From: Bacillus sp. M6-12 | GTDB taxonomy: Bacteria > Bacillota > Bacilli > Bacillales > DSM-1321 | Reading direction: 5' to 3' | Assembly: GCF_002860285.1 (NCBI RefSeq) | Contig: NZ_PGVF01000014.1 | Span: 62,001-126,000 of the forward strand | DNA: 64,000 bases | Part shown: positions 26,433 through 37,098 of the stretch, in pieces | Position numbering within the stretch: position 1 is the first letter of the stretch | How the letters are laid out: each line of letters begins with the position of its first letter | Made by a program: the position numbers and the translations under genes | Notes under the pieces: generated by a model | Databases searched by the model: none | The model's input: only the letters and a program-made list of their open reading frames with translations | Told to the model about the DNA's origin: nothing

Positions 26433-26981
26433 ATGCCAGAACGTATGGTAGGAAAACAAGCACCTCGTTTCGAAATGGATGCTGTTTTAGCAAACAAGGA
26501 ATTTGGTAAAGTTAGTCTTGAAGAAAACATGAAGAATGACAAATGGACAGTTCTTTTCTTCTATCCAATGGACTTCACTTTTGTATGTCCGACAGAAATC
26601 ACTGCTATGTCTGACCGTAATGACGAATTCGATGATCTAGATGCTGTTGTAATTGGTGTATCTACTGATACAATCCATACACATTTAGCTTGGATAAACA
26701 CTGACCGTAAAGAAAACGGCTTAGGCGACCTTAACTATGCACTTGCTGCAGATACAAACCATGTCGTTTCACGTGATTATGGCGTATTGATCGAAGAAGA
26801 AGGTGTTGCTCTTCGCGGTCTATACATCATCAGTCCTGAAGGTGAGTTAATGTACTCTGTTGTTAACCACAACAATATTGGACGTGACGTTGACGAAACA
26901 CTTCGCGTTCTTCAAGCTCTTCAAACCGGCGGACTTTGTCCGGCTAACTGGAGACCTGGACAAGCTACTCTTAACGCTTAA
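26433..26981 (+). CDS. ykuU: 2-Cys peroxiredoxin YkuU
   Basis: A 182-residue typical 2-Cys peroxiredoxin. The peroxidatic Cys is in DFTFVCPTE and the resolving Cys in GGLCPANW near the C-terminus. It reduces hydrogen peroxide and organic hydroperoxides at the expense of thioredoxin-like partners, plausibly YkuV immediately downstream. ATG after GGAGGGATTTATTC. Matches B. subtilis YkuU in position and sequence. Codon use is biased to common codons, as in highly expressed genes. The leader promoter is strong. Confidence 0.94.
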   Translation: MPERMVGKQAPRFEMDAVLANKEFGKVSLEENMKNDKWTVLFFYPMDFTFVCPTEITAMSDRNDEFDDLDAVVIGVSTDTIHTHLAWINTDRKENGLGDLNYALAADTNHVVSRDYGVLIEEEGVALRGLYIISPEGELMYSVVNHNNIGRDVDETLRVLQALQTGGLCPANWRPGQATLNA

Positions 26982-27002
26982 TCGTCCAGATTTGAACTGA
27001 TT

Positions 27003-27111
27003 GAGGCTGTTCCATAAGGGTTTGTGCTGCTTATAAAGACAAGAGTAAGGCGAGGGAGTCCTCGCCAGGATCTGTCTGCCAAGCCGTCCCTCTATGGGAT
27101 AGTCTCTTTTT
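27003..27111 (+). repeat. Palindromic element between ykuU and ykuV, doubles as terminator
   Basis: Imperfect terminal inverted repeats of about 19 bases (GAGGCTGTTCCATA-AGGG at 27003 and CCCTCTATGGGATAGTCTC ending 27106) enclose an inner perfect hairpin GGCGAGG/CCTCGCC at 27049-27066. A T run follows the right arm. It is 104 bases, non-coding, and looks like a small palindromic mobile-type element used as a transcription terminator. Confidence 0.55.
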
Positions 27112-27145
27112 GGATAAGAATTGAAAAAAACATCGGAGGTGCAAA

Positions 27146-27601
27146 ATGAAATTACGTGAACAAATGCCTGAATTACAGGGAGCAACTGATTGGTTAAATG
27201 GCCAAGTAACAAAAGAAGAGCTGGTTGGCGAAAGACCAACGCTTATCCATTTCTGGTCAGTAAGCTGTTATTTATGTAAAGAAGCTATGCCGCAGGTTAA
27301 TGAATTCAGGGACAAATACCAAGGCAAGCTTAACGTTGTAGCTGTCCATATGCCTCGTTCGGAAGAGGATTTAAATATGGAAGACATAAAGAAGACGGCT
27401 GCAGAGCATGGAATAACTCAGCCAATCTTCGTTGACAGTGAGTTAAAGCTTAATGATGCTTTCGAAAATCAGTATGTACCCGCATACTATGTGTTTGATA
27501 AGGAAGGAAAGCTACGTCACTTCCAGGCTGGCGGAAGCGGTATGAAAATGCTTGAAAAGCGTGTGAACCGAGTTTTGGATGAAACCGAAGCAGCACAATA
27601 A
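27146..27601 (+). CDS. ykuV: Thiol-disulfide oxidoreductase YkuV
   Basis: A 151-residue thioredoxin-fold protein with the active site WSVSCYLCKEAMP (CxxC = CYLC; B. subtilis has CHLC), EYVPAYYVFD with the cis-Pro, and the conserved end FQAGGSGMKMLEKRVNRVL. It lacks a signal peptide, so it works in the cytosol, probably as reductant for YkuU. ATG 27146 follows TCGGAGGTGC. A terminator ends it at 27614. Confidence 0.93.
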   Translation: MKLREQMPELQGATDWLNGQVTKEELVGERPTLIHFWSVSCYLCKEAMPQVNEFRDKYQGKLNVVAVHMPRSEEDLNMEDIKKTAAEHGITQPIFVDSELKLNDAFENQYVPAYYVFDKEGKLRHFQAGGSGMKMLEKRVNRVLDETEAAQ

Positions 27602-27613
27602 TTATATTATAAG

Positions 27614-27644
27614 GATAGCCAGGCAATCTGCCTGGCTATTTTTT
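27614..27644 (+). terminator. Rho-independent terminator
   Basis: GATAGCCAGGCA pairs with TGCCTGGCTATT, followed by six T behind ykuV. Confidence 0.9.
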
Positions 27645-27784
27645 ATGCCTCTTTAGGATAAAAAGAACAAATTAATACTGTATCTATAACAGAGCTATTT
27701 ATTAAAATCTTAATTAACGTGCGATAAAACGAAAACAAGAACGTCTAATTAAGTATATAGATCAAAAAAGAGGGGGGAGACGGA

Positions 27785-28294
27785 TTGAACAATGCGGACA
27801 TTTTGGAATGGTTTGAATTATACAGCGATGATATATATCAGTTCTTGTTCTATCGTGTTGGATCTGCGGATGTAGAAGACCTTGTGCAAGAGGTATTTTT
27901 AAAAGCCATTAAAGGGCAAAACTCCTACCAAGAGAAATCCAATCCAAAAACTTGGCTATACAGTATCGCCCGTAATGTAGCCGCAGATGAAGTCAGAAAA
28001 AGGAATAGATTTTGGAAGAAAAAAATCCGATTAAAATCGGAGGTTTATCCAATCGGCTGTAAATCACCTGAGGAAATTTTGCTGGTAAATGAAGAAAACA
28101 GAAGTTTATTTCTAGCTATTCAGTCTCTAAGACCAAGTTATCGTGAAGTACTTATCCTTAGGGGCATTAAGGGGCTTTCGGTAACTGAAGCAGCACTTGC
28201 ACTTGACTGGGGTGAAAAAAAGGTACGCTCGACCTACCATAGGGCGCGCAAGGCATTAAATCAACAATTGGGAGGGTTGTTCGATGAAGAGTAA
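27785..28294 (+). CDS. ECF-type sigma factor
   Basis: A 169-residue sigma-70 family protein with region 2 (YQFLFYRVGSADVEDLVQEVFLKA, NPKTWLYSIARNVAADEVRKR) and region 4 (SLRPSYREVLILRGIKGLSVTEAALAL, then the KKVRSTYHRARKAL recognition helix). It lacks regions 1 and 3, as ECF factors do. TTG 27785 follows GAGGGGGGAGACGGA. It overlaps the next gene by 11 bases, so the two are translationally coupled. A CGTCTAA box, the usual -10 of ECF promoters, lies upstream near 27745, but no matching -35 was found. Target genes unknown. Confidence 0.88.
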   Translation: MNNADILEWFELYSDDIYQFLFYRVGSADVEDLVQEVFLKAIKGQNSYQEKSNPKTWLYSIARNVAADEVRKRNRFWKKKIRLKSEVYPIGCKSPEEILLVNEENRSLFLAIQSLRPSYREVLILRGIKGLSVTEAALALDWGEKKVRSTYHRARKALNQQLGGLFDEE

Positions 28295-28943
28295 TAAGTT
28301 GGATAGAAAACTAGCGTCTATGCCTCTTCCGGAGTTAAATAATCAAAAAAGAAATGAAATGTACCATTTACTTGAAAAGGAGAATTCTAAAGAAATATCT
28401 TCGAGAAGAAAAGGTGATGTTAAAAGAAGCGTTATCGGAGTTTTCGCAGCTGCCGCTGCATTGGGTCTGTTTCTGCTACTCTCTGTTACGGCAATAAAAG
28501 ATACTCAAATTCAGCAGAAACAAGGTGAAATCACGCAGCAGACTGATCTAAATGAATCCTTTAAGATAAATGGTGAAACCTTTTACGGCATTAAAAATAA
28601 GTTTGCAATCAGAAAAATGAATGGCAGTAATGATCCTGAATTTCCAGCGGGGTCAAGAGGTGGTCATTATGTGACTTATTTCTGGGGTGAAAAAGATGCT
28701 TTGATAGGAAAGAAATATAAAATGATAGCTACCCACGAAGTGACAGGAGAGAGCGCCCAGCTTTATGAATGGGAGATTGCAAGCAATATGAATCCATTGA
28801 TAAATGCTGATGCCCAAAGCGGCGCCAAGTTTGGATTTGATAAGGAAGGCAGATATCGCATTGATGTTACGGTAAGCCAGCAAAAGTTTGCGAGCTTTAC
28901 TGTGCATGCAGAATTAGTAAAAGAGAGCCCTAAGCAACAGTAG
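28284..28943 (+). CDS. Probable anti-sigma factor, single-pass membrane protein (DUF4871-like)
   Basis: A 219-residue protein: a short cytoplasmic part (1-48), one membrane segment (about 50-70, VIGVFAAAAALGLFLLLSV) and an extracellular beta-rich domain ending ASFTVHAELVKES. The outer domain resembles the DUF4871 domain of B. subtilis YhfM-type proteins, from memory. The overlap with the ECF gene and the topology fit an anti-sigma factor that holds the sigma at the membrane, but the N-terminal part is short and has no zinc-binding HxxxCxxC motif. No terminator was seen after it. Confidence 0.7.
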   Translation: MKSNKLDRKLASMPLPELNNQKRNEMYHLLEKENSKEISSRRKGDVKRSVIGVFAAAAALGLFLLLSVTAIKDTQIQQKQGEITQQTDLNESFKINGETFYGIKNKFAIRKMNGSNDPEFPAGSRGGHYVTYFWGEKDALIGKKYKMIATHEVTGESAQLYEWEIASNMNPLINADAQSGAKFGFDKEGRYRIDVTVSQQKFASFTVHAELVKESPKQQ

Positions 28944-29099
28944 ACTTCAGTGTGAGTTCCTTGCTTATCGTGATACAATACAATTAAGGATCTAAGTTCA
29001 AAAGTAGATAAGTGCTTCAGGGATATCCTTAGTGAAAGTTGTCCTTTTTGCCGCAATTACTACTAAAGCTTATAGCAAGCATTTGTGGAGGAATTTTGA

Positions 29100-29759
29100 G
29101 TGAAAAAAGAATTTGTAGTTATTGGCTTGGGCCGTTTTGGAGGAAGCATTTGCAAGGCTCTTGCCGAGCAAGGGATGGAAGTACTGGCAATCGATAATAA
29201 TGAAGACAGAGTAAACGAATACGCAATGATTGCCTCGCACGCCGTTGTAGGTGATACAACGGATGAAAATGTTTTAAAAAGCCTGGGAATCCGTAATTTC
29301 GATCATGTTATAGTAGCAATCGGCGATAATATTCAGTCCAGCATCCTAACTACTTTGATGCTTAAAGAGCTGGGTGTCAATAATATTACGGTAAAGGCAC
29401 AAAATGATTATCATGAAAAGGTGCTTCGTAAAATTGGTGCCGACCATGTTGTGCATCCAGAGAGGGATATGGGCCGAAGAATTGCCAACAAAGTCGTTTC
29501 CAATAATGTTCTAGACTATTTGGAGCTTTCTGAAGAACATTCCATCGTAGAAATTGTCGCAAGCAGAAAAATGGATGGTAATTCAATCATCGACCTCGAT
29601 ATTCGTGCAAAATATGGAATCAATATCGTTGCCATTAAACGTGGCCAGGATATTATTGTTTCACCCCAGGCCAATGAAATAATTAAAACAGGTGACATTC
29701 TGATTGTCATTGGTGCCGATACAGACATCAACCGTTTTGAAAAACGGATAGTTGAATAA
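29100..29759 (+). CDS. ktrC: KtrC potassium-uptake regulatory subunit
   Basis: A 219-residue RCK protein: N-terminal Rossmann domain with GLGRFG and the acidic NAD/ATP ribose-binding residue in AIDNNEDR, and a C-terminal TrkA-C domain from about 140. It gates the low-affinity K+ channel KtrD in B. subtilis; its C-domain is a known c-di-AMP target. No ktrD is in the window. GTG 29100 follows GTGGAGGAATTTTGA. Own terminator at 29788. Confidence 0.92.
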   Translation: MKKEFVVIGLGRFGGSICKALAEQGMEVLAIDNNEDRVNEYAMIASHAVVGDTTDENVLKSLGIRNFDHVIVAIGDNIQSSILTTLMLKELGVNNITVKAQNDYHEKVLRKIGADHVVHPERDMGRRIANKVVSNNVLDYLELSEEHSIVEIVASRKMDGNSIIDLDIRAKYGINIVAIKRGQDIIVSPQANEIIKTGDILIVIGADTDINRFEKRIVE

Positions 29760-29787
29760 CAAAAACCTTTTCATAACGAACAAATAG

Positions 29788-29824
29788 AAATGCCGCTCCC
29801 TAAATGGGTGCGGCATTTCTTCTT
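29788..29824 (+). terminator. Rho-independent terminator
   Basis: AAATGCCGC and GCGGCATTT arms with trailing T and C residues behind ktrC. Confidence 0.85.
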
Positions 29825-29898
29825 GTATTAATAATATTACTTAAACGTCTGCAGCAACACCAGAGGTGTAAAGACAAGTACTATAGCGTTGCTTTATC

Positions 29899-29938
29899 AA
29901 AAAAAGTGCTCTTCTGGAAAGGAAGAGCACTTTTTTTG
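29899..29938 (-). terminator. Terminator of rnjA (reverse strand, symmetric)
   Basis: Perfect stem AAAAAGTGCTCTTC with GAAGAGCACTTTTT just beyond the rnjA stop. Confidence 0.88.
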
Positions 29939-29971
29939 TTGTTTACGACAGGTTGTCCCAAACAAGCGTTA

Positions 29972-31639
29972 TTAAACCTCCATGATAATCGGCAGGATCA
30001 TAGGGCGGCGTTTAGTTTTTTCATAAAGGAAAGGAGAAAGTGTGTCAGTGATTTCATTTTTGATTTCAGACCACTGAGTTGTACGTCTTTCCATGACTTT
30101 GTTGAGGTGTTTAGTGATCAGTGTCTGGGCATCATTAATCAGGTCACCAGATTCACGCATATAGACAAATCCGCGGGAAATGATATCCGGCCCTGCTGCA
30201 ATTTTGAAATCTTTCATATTAATGCTTACAACTACCACTACAAGACCTTCTTCAGAAAGAATGCGGCGGTCGCGAAGAACAATATTTCCGATATCCCCGA
30301 TACCGCTTCCATCAATGTACACTGATCCTGATGGAATCTTTCCTGCGACTTGGGCAGTGCTCTCGCTTAGCGCCAGTACTTCGCCATTATCCATGATAAA
30401 GCAATTTTCTTCAGGGACGCCGCAATCAACCGCATGGCGGGCATGCATCATCTGCATCCGGTATTCCCCGTGGATCGGCATGAAAAACTTTGGATTCATA
30501 AGGCGAAGCATAAGCTTTTGCTCTTCTTGACCGCCGTGACCAGAGGTATGGATATCGCTAAGCTTTCCATGGATAACTTCAGCGCCTGCCTTGAAAAGCA
30601 TATTGATGGTTCTGCTTACAGAAATTGTATTTCCTGGAATAGGAGAAGAAGAAAATACTACAGTATCACCAGGTATAATCTGAATCTGCCTGTGAGTACC
30701 ATTTGCAATCCTGGACAGGGCTGCCATTGGTTCACCCTGGCTTCCGGTACAAAGAATCGTAACTCTGTTTGCAGGCAGGCGGTTGATTTGATTTGCCTCA
30801 ATAAATGTCTCCTTAGGAGCGCGAATATAGCCAAGCTCCTGGCCTATTGTGATAGCGGCTTCCATGCTTCTTCCAAAAACGGCTATTTTACGTCCGTTTT
30901 GGACTGCTGCTTCTGTAACCTGCTGCAAGCGATGAATGTTAGAAGCGAAGGTAGCAAATATCACACGGCCGTCCACTTTCCTAAAAATATCTTGGATGCT
31001 TTCCCCAACACGGCTTTCGGACATTGTGAAATTAGGTACTTCGCTGTTTGTGCTGTCAGAAAGCAGGCAAAGAACGCCTTCTTTTCCGATTTCAGCCATT
31101 TTAATCAAGTTGGCAGGTTCACCGACTGGAGTGAAATCAAATTTAAAATCTCCGGTATGGACAATCTGTCCAGGAGGAGTTTTGACTACAATACCATACG
31201 AATCTGGAATACTGTGAGTAGTCCGGAAGAAGGTAACCGAAGTTTTTCGGAATTTAATGATATCGTCTTCCTGGATTTCTATCATTTTTGTCTGGCGAAG
31301 CAGTCCATGCTCTTCCAGTTTGTTCCGCAAGAGGCCAAGTGCAAGTTTTCCGCCATATACAGGTATATTCACTTCCCGGAGCAGATATGGAATTCCTCCG
31401 ATATGATCCTCATGGCCGTGTGTAATAAATAACCCCTTAATTTTATCAACGTTTTTTACTAGGTATGAATAATCAGGTATAACATAATCAATACCGAGAA
31501 GTTCATCCTCCGGAAATTTAATTCCTGCGTCAATCAGGATAATTTCATCCTGGAACTGTACACCATAAGTGTTCTTCCCTATTTCGCCAAGTCCGCCAAG
31601 GGCGAAAACAGCTGTTTGGTCATTTTTAACAAATTTCAT
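29972..31639 (-). CDS. rnjA: Ribonuclease J1
   Basis: A 555-residue beta-CASP metallo-beta-lactamase nuclease. The metal site [10 protein letters not shown], the HTGDFKFD strand and SGHGG ([13 protein letters not shown]) are all present. RNase J1 is the essential 5'-to-3' exonuclease and endonuclease of mRNA decay and rRNA 5' maturation in Bacillus. Length and sequence match the family. It follows rpoY with a 6-base gap, one operon. Confidence 0.95.
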   Translation of the reverse strand: MKFVKNDQTAVFALGGLGEIGKNTYGVQFQDEIILIDAGIKFPEDELLGIDYVIPDYSYLVKNVDKIKGLFITHGHEDHIGGIPYLLREVNIPVYGGKLALGLLRNKLEEHGLLRQTKMIEIQEDDIIKFRKTSVTFFRTTHSIPDSYGIVVKTPPGQIVHTGDFKFDFTPVGEPANLIKMAEIGKEGVLCLLSDSTNSEVPNFTMSESRVGESIQDIFRKVDGRVIFATFASNIHRLQQVTEAAVQNGRKIAVFGRSMEAAITIGQELGYIRAPKETFIEANQINRLPANRVTILCTGSQGEPMAALSRIANGTHRQIQIIPGDTVVFSSSPIPGNTISVSRTINMLFKAGAEVIHGKLSDIHTSGHGGQEEQKLMLRLMNPKFFMPIHGEYRMQMMHARHAVDCGVPEENCFIMDNGEVLALSESTAQVAGKIPSGSVYIDGSGIGDIGNIVLRDRRILSEEGLVVVVVSINMKDFKIAAGPDIISRGFVYMRESGDLINDAQTLITKHLNKVMERRTTQWSEIKNEITDTLSPFLYEKTKRRPMILPIIMEV

Positions 31640-31645
31640 AAATTA

Positions 31646-31858
31646 TCATTGCTCCAATACTTTAAAATCTTCATTATTCTGTTTCTCATATTCCAAATGA
31701 TCACCAGTTACTGGCTGGATGAATTCAATGTTGTAAGGCTCATGCTTAATTTTCAAGCGGACTTCTCGTTCCGTTTCAGCCTCTACATAAATAGTTTTTG
31801 TGTTTTCACGAACTGGCACTTGTGCTGCATTTTCTTGATAGTATACCTTAAAAATCAT
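31646..31858 (-). CDS. rpoY: RNA polymerase epsilon subunit
   Basis: A 70-residue protein with the family pattern MIFKVYYQE, a central [15 protein letters not shown] and [19 protein letters not shown]. It is the small RNA polymerase subunit (YkzG), always upstream of rnjA in Bacillus. ATG 31858 follows AGTGAGGGGC on the reverse strand. Confidence 0.94.
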   Translation of the reverse strand: MIFKVYYQENAAQVPVRENTKTIYVEAETEREVRLKIKHEPYNIEFIQPVTGDHLEYEKQNNEDFKVLEQ

Positions 31859-32003
31859 TAGTATCGCCCCTCACTTATAGTAATTGCTTTTTTCATTATA
31901 TATAAAAAACACAATTATTTCATGTTTTACAACATCCAGTTAATTTTATGTAAAAATTAATTGATTTGGAAAAAGATAGATACTTGAAAACTTTACAATA
32001 AAG

Positions 32004-32039
32004 AAGAAGCCCTTCGCAAGTTTTGAAGGGCTTTTTTTA
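32004..32039 (-). terminator. Terminator of the 23-residue peptide gene (reverse strand)
   Basis: GAAGCCCTTC and GAAGGGCTTT arms; read on the reverse strand it follows the peptide stop by eight bases. The forward strand also has a T run, so it may be bidirectional. Confidence 0.65.
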
Positions 32040-32046
32040 GCATAAA

Positions 32047-32118
32047 TTATGCAATTGTTTTTTTTCTTAAAAGATCATTCCATTGTTTAAGCAGCTTCTT
32101 GCGCAGCTTTTTTAACAT
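32047..32118 (-). CDS. Small basic peptide, 23 residues
   Basis: A 24-codon frame beginning MLKKLRKKLLKQWNDLLRK and ending KTIA. It is strongly basic and would form an amphipathic helix with Leu every three to four positions. AAAGGGAGTGA lies eight bases before the ATG, and a hairpin terminator lies directly after the stop, giving a complete gene-like unit. An A/T-rich TATAAA/TATAAT stretch upstream could be a promoter. I do not recognise the family; an antimicrobial, RNA-binding or membrane-active role is only speculation. Confidence 0.6.
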   Translation of the reverse strand: MLKKLRKKLLKQWNDLLRKKTIA

Positions 32119-32471
32119 GGCTGATCACTCCCTTTGATTATATTTTATACCATTATTGCAGAATGTAAATATGTCTTTACGGGTAATTTCTTTTTATGAT
32201 ACATAAAACTGCTGAAAGTGACATTATCATTATGGAATTTGCTGGCTGCCAGGAAGTATATACGCTATAATGCCTATTCTAGTAATAAGTTCTTTGATAA
32301 TAGGATATGACAATTGGTACAAACTATTTCATGGCGTTTTCTGGAAATAATAAAGGAGAAAGAATCAAAGAAAACCGCGCTTCTTGACATCAAGTTGAAC
32401 TGGGCTTTTAATTGTAGCAGAATAATGAAACCGAATCAGAATTACAAATTATCAAATAGGATGTGAAACGG

Positions 32472-33248
32472 TTGGATAAGAAAATTGTTTTCTTTGATAT
32501 TGACGGTACGCTACTCGACCAGGATAAAAAACTGCCAGATTCAACGCGTATTGCGATAAAGGAGCTTCAGGAAAATGGGGTATTTGTTGCTATTGCCACC
32601 GGCCGGGCACCTTTTATGTTTGAACCGCTGAGAAAACAGCTGGATATTGACACCTTTGTAAGCTTTAACGGACAATATGTGGTCTTTGAGGATGAGGTGG
32701 TATACAGAAATCCGCTTTCGGAGAATGCGATCGGAAGGCTCGCCGTTCAAGCAAAGAAACGGGGCACCCCGCTCGTGTATATGAATGAGGCGACTATGAA
32801 AGCGACCGTCCGGGGAAGCGAACGGATTGAGGAATCATTGGCGTCACTAAGGTTTCCTCATCCGGAACAGGACGAAGAATTTTATAAAAACAGAGACATC
32901 TTCCAATCGCTTTTATTTTGCACCGATGATGAAGAAAAAGGATATACGGATGTTTTTCCGGAATTTCATTTTATCCGCTGGCATCCATATTCCATTGATG
33001 TGCTGCCAAAAGGCGGATCCAAGGCAGAGGGAATTAAAATTCTGATGGAAAGAGTGGGCTTTAAGCTAGAGGATGTTTATGCCTTTGGTGATGGCTTAAA
33101 TGATATTGAAATGCTTAAGGCTGTAGGGTACGGCATTGCAATGGGAAATGCAGGAGAAGAGGTAAAGGAACATGCTTATTATGTAACGAAGGACGTAGGA
33201 GAAGACGGCATCCTGCACGGATTAAAAGAAATGAAGCTGATCAAGTAA
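32472..33248 (+). CDS. ykrA: HAD-superfamily (Cof-type) phosphatase YkrA
   Basis: A 258-residue Cof-type HAD phosphatase. Motif I is FFDIDGTLLD with the catalytic Asp pair, motif II the ATGRAP strand, and the C-terminal metal motif AFGDGLNDIEML followed by AMGNAGEEVKEHA. The cap domain occupies about residues 85-190. Proteins of this type dephosphorylate sugar phosphates or flavin intermediates. I choose TTG 32472, eight bases after AGGATG, over an in-frame GTG nine bases earlier that overlaps the ribosome site. Confidence 0.87.
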   Translation: MDKKIVFFDIDGTLLDQDKKLPDSTRIAIKELQENGVFVAIATGRAPFMFEPLRKQLDIDTFVSFNGQYVVFEDEVVYRNPLSENAIGRLAVQAKKRGTPLVYMNEATMKATVRGSERIEESLASLRFPHPEQDEEFYKNRDIFQSLLFCTDDEEKGYTDVFPEFHFIRWHPYSIDVLPKGGSKAEGIKILMERVGFKLEDVYAFGDGLNDIEMLKAVGYGIAMGNAGEEVKEHAYYVTKDVGEDGILHGLKEMKLIK

Positions 33249-33322
33249 AGGAAGTTCGCAAAAAGCGTGTATGCTTTTATTAAAAGATAAGCTGTGTACA
33301 AGAGACAATTTTATAAAAAACG

Positions 33323-33370
33323 AAAACCTTGCTGATGACTGGAATAGGCCGACAGCAAGGTTTTTATTTT
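33323..33370. terminator. Bidirectional terminator
   Basis: AAAACCTTGCTG pairs with CAGCAAGGTTTT between the convergent ykrA and def genes; T residues follow on both strands. Confidence 0.85.
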
Positions 33371-33388
33371 TATTGACATACTTCTTAA

Positions 33389-33943
33389 TTAGCGTTCAAC
33401 AGCTGAGGCGTTTTCCGGCACAGCAAAAGGATCATTTTCTTGTATATGATCGTAAAACATTACCCCATTCAAATGGTCGATTTCATGCTGAAAAACAATG
33501 GCTGGAAGTCCTCTTAAACGAATTTTAACATTTTCACCTTCAAGGGTTGTTCCAGATACTGTTACCCTGGAATACCTTGGCACATAGCCGGGAACTGCCC
33601 TGTCTACAGACAAGCAGCCTTCACCTGCTGTTAAATAGGCTTTCTCGACTGAATGGCTGACAATCTTAGGATTAAATAGTGCATAGCTGACTAAATTGCC
33701 CTTTTCATCTGTTAAATGGACAGCGATCATCCGTTTAGCCACGTCAATTTGCGGTGCGGCCAGACCGATACCGGGGCGAAGCCCATATTTTTCGGAAATT
33801 TCCGGATCCTGACTATTTTGAACGTATTCCATAAGGCTCGTCAGTATTTTTTTATCTTCATCTGATGCAGGCAGATGGACTTCCGCTGCAACCTTCCTAA
33901 GCGTCGGGTGCCCTTCTTTAATAATATCCTTCATTGTAATCAT
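33389..33943 (-). CDS. def: Peptide deformylase
   Basis: A 184-residue peptide deformylase with motif 1 GIGLAAPQ, motif 2 EGCLS and motif 3 HEIDH, whose Cys and two His bind the catalytic metal. It removes the formyl group from nascent proteins. The start ATG 33943 ([13 protein letters not shown]) follows GAGGTGAAAATA and agrees with B. subtilis YkrB; a longer in-frame ATG at 33979 lacks support. Single gene. Confidence 0.94.
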   Translation of the reverse strand: MITMKDIIKEGHPTLRKVAAEVHLPASDEDKKILTSLMEYVQNSQDPEISEKYGLRPGIGLAAPQIDVAKRMIAVHLTDEKGNLVSYALFNPKIVSHSVEKAYLTAGEGCLSVDRAVPGYVPRYSRVTVSGTTLEGENVKIRLRGLPAIVFQHEIDHLNGVMFYDHIQENDPFAVPENASAVER

Positions 33944-33979
33944 TATTTTCACCTCAGTATAAGTTCCATCAGAATTCAT

Positions 33980-34484
33980 ATGATTTAGTCTAACAAAATG
34001 CAGGTAAAATGTTAATTACCAAAATCAGAGGATATTTAAATATAATTTTCTGCGATTTGCAAGAACCACATCTTTCTTCTCGTTTAATAGGATAGAGGCC
34101 TCAGTTTCAAAACGAGTTTTTGAGAGGGAGTTTTAAGGGTATATCTTCTTTGTCATTAAGCTTTGTAGTTAATAACAATAGAATCTGCCTTCAATGATCA
34201 GCAGGATGAAGCAATATTTTGAGTATGAAATCAAAAGTAGATCTGTTCGCTTGGTACATAAGGGAGGGATAACCACAATCATGCTTTCCATAACTGTGCA
34301 AAAAGTTCGTTGCATTTCCAGCCTGCCCTGCCGTAAGGCTTTCTTTATAGCCTATGCCCAGTCTATGGGGTATGTGTAGGCGGATGCCTAATCATAAATG
34401 ATTAGCCTGCTGAATATAATGGTTTACATAAATTCTGATTGTCGGACATGCTCGGCTGGAGCCGGCGATATGGATGGTTTAATA
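33980..34484. other. Intergenic stretch without identified gene
   Basis: A 500-base gap between def and the ykyA promoter. A 61-codon forward frame from 34194 has no ribosome site or family motif. The one notable structure is the palindrome CTAATCAT-AA-ATGATTAG at 34388-34405, without a T run. Confidence 0.5.
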
Positions 34485-34513
34485 TTGTCAAATGGTTGAG
34501 AAGCCGTTATAGT
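34485..34513 (+). promoter_or_regulatory. Sigma-A promoter of ykyA
   Basis: TTGTCA and TATAGT with a 17-base spacer, 28 bases before the ykyA start. Confidence 0.65.
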
Positions 34514-34541
34514 AGATATAGTATTTTAGGGGGAATGGCCA

Positions 34542-35192
34542 GTGTATAAACATCTAATGCCTTTAGCACTAATCCTATTTTCAGCCGCAATACTGACAGG
34601 CTGCCTGAACGGGTCTCCGGAAGAACAAATGTATACCATTCTGGAGGATGTAGTAGACAAAGAAAATGGATTCAAGGATCAGCAGACACCACTTGTTGAT
34701 TTGGAAAAGAAAGAAGCAGACATCTATTCTCAAATCATAAAGCTTGGAATAAAGGATTATGATAAAATTGTTTCTCTTTCAGATGAAGCTCTTCAAAATA
34801 TCGACAAACGGGAAGAACATATAAAAAAAGAACACGATAGTATTGCCGAAGCAAAGAAGGAATTCGAAAAAGTTGAGGATATAGTCAAGGAAATAGAAAA
34901 GGAAGATATCAGGAATAAGGCAATAAACTTAAATAACACAATGAATGATCGTTTTGATGCCCACGAAACTCTTTATAAGGCATATATTGAAAGCATGAAA
35001 ATAGACCGGGAGCTTTATGGTTTATTTAAACAAAAGGATTTAAAAATGGAGGACCTTCAAAAGCAAATTGATAAAGTAAATAAAGCCTATGATAAAGTAA
35101 TGAAAGAAAATGATAAGTTCAACAAGCTGACAGAAGAATACAATCAAGAGAAAATAGAGTTTTATAAAAGTGCTGGGCTAAAAGTGTCTTAA
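34542..35192 (+). CDS. ykyA: Lipoprotein YkyA
   Basis: A 216-residue lipoprotein: signal peptide with lipobox LTGC at about 18-21, then a mature part that is almost wholly alpha-helical and charged, likely coiled-coil (residues 80-205). It matches B. subtilis YkyA, a putative cell-wall-binding lipoprotein before pdhA. GTG 34542 follows AGGGGGAAT. A strong terminator follows. Confidence 0.87.
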   Translation: MYKHLMPLALILFSAAILTGCLNGSPEEQMYTILEDVVDKENGFKDQQTPLVDLEKKEADIYSQIIKLGIKDYDKIVSLSDEALQNIDKREEHIKKEHDSIAEAKKEFEKVEDIVKEIEKEDIRNKAINLNNTMNDRFDAHETLYKAYIESMKIDRELYGLFKQKDLKMEDLQKQIDKVNKAYDKVMKENDKFNKLTEEYNQEKIEFYKSAGLKVS

Positions 35193-35240
35193 CAAAAGAA
35201 ACAGACGCGTATGCAGCCAACAAATTAATAAGAAACAGCT

Positions 35241-35307
35241 AAAAGCCGTTTTAGGGACTGCCGCGGGATTTCCGAGTGGTATCAGTTCCTTAAAACGGCT
35301 TTTTTTG
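35241..35307 (+). terminator. Rho-independent terminator, long stem
   Basis: AAAAGCCGTTTTAGGGACTG pairs with CAGTTCCTTAAAACGGCTTT, followed by a T run, behind ykyA. Confidence 0.9.
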
Positions 35308-37095
<1,788 letters not shown>

Positions 37096-37098
37096 GCC

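Noticed and set aside
27720..27755. An ECF-type promoter before the sigma gene
   Set aside because: A CGTCTAA -10 box is present, but no AAC-type -35 sits 16 or 17 bases upstream, so the site is not called.
28944..29099. A c-di-AMP riboswitch before ktrC
   Set aside because: Only a weak AAGGAT/ATCCTT hairpin is visible; the conserved core of the ydaO-type riboswitch was not found.
29804..30325. A 173-codon forward frame across the ktrC-rnjA intergenic region
   Set aside because: It runs through two terminators and the 3' end of rnjA and has no recognisable domain.
30434..31432. A 332-codon forward frame opposite rnjA
   Set aside because: Antisense to a certain gene, without ribosome site, and the product is Cys/Phe/Asn rich with no domain.
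34194..34379. A 61-codon forward frame upstream of ykyA
   Set aside because: No ribosome site, no family motif, and its codon pattern looks random.
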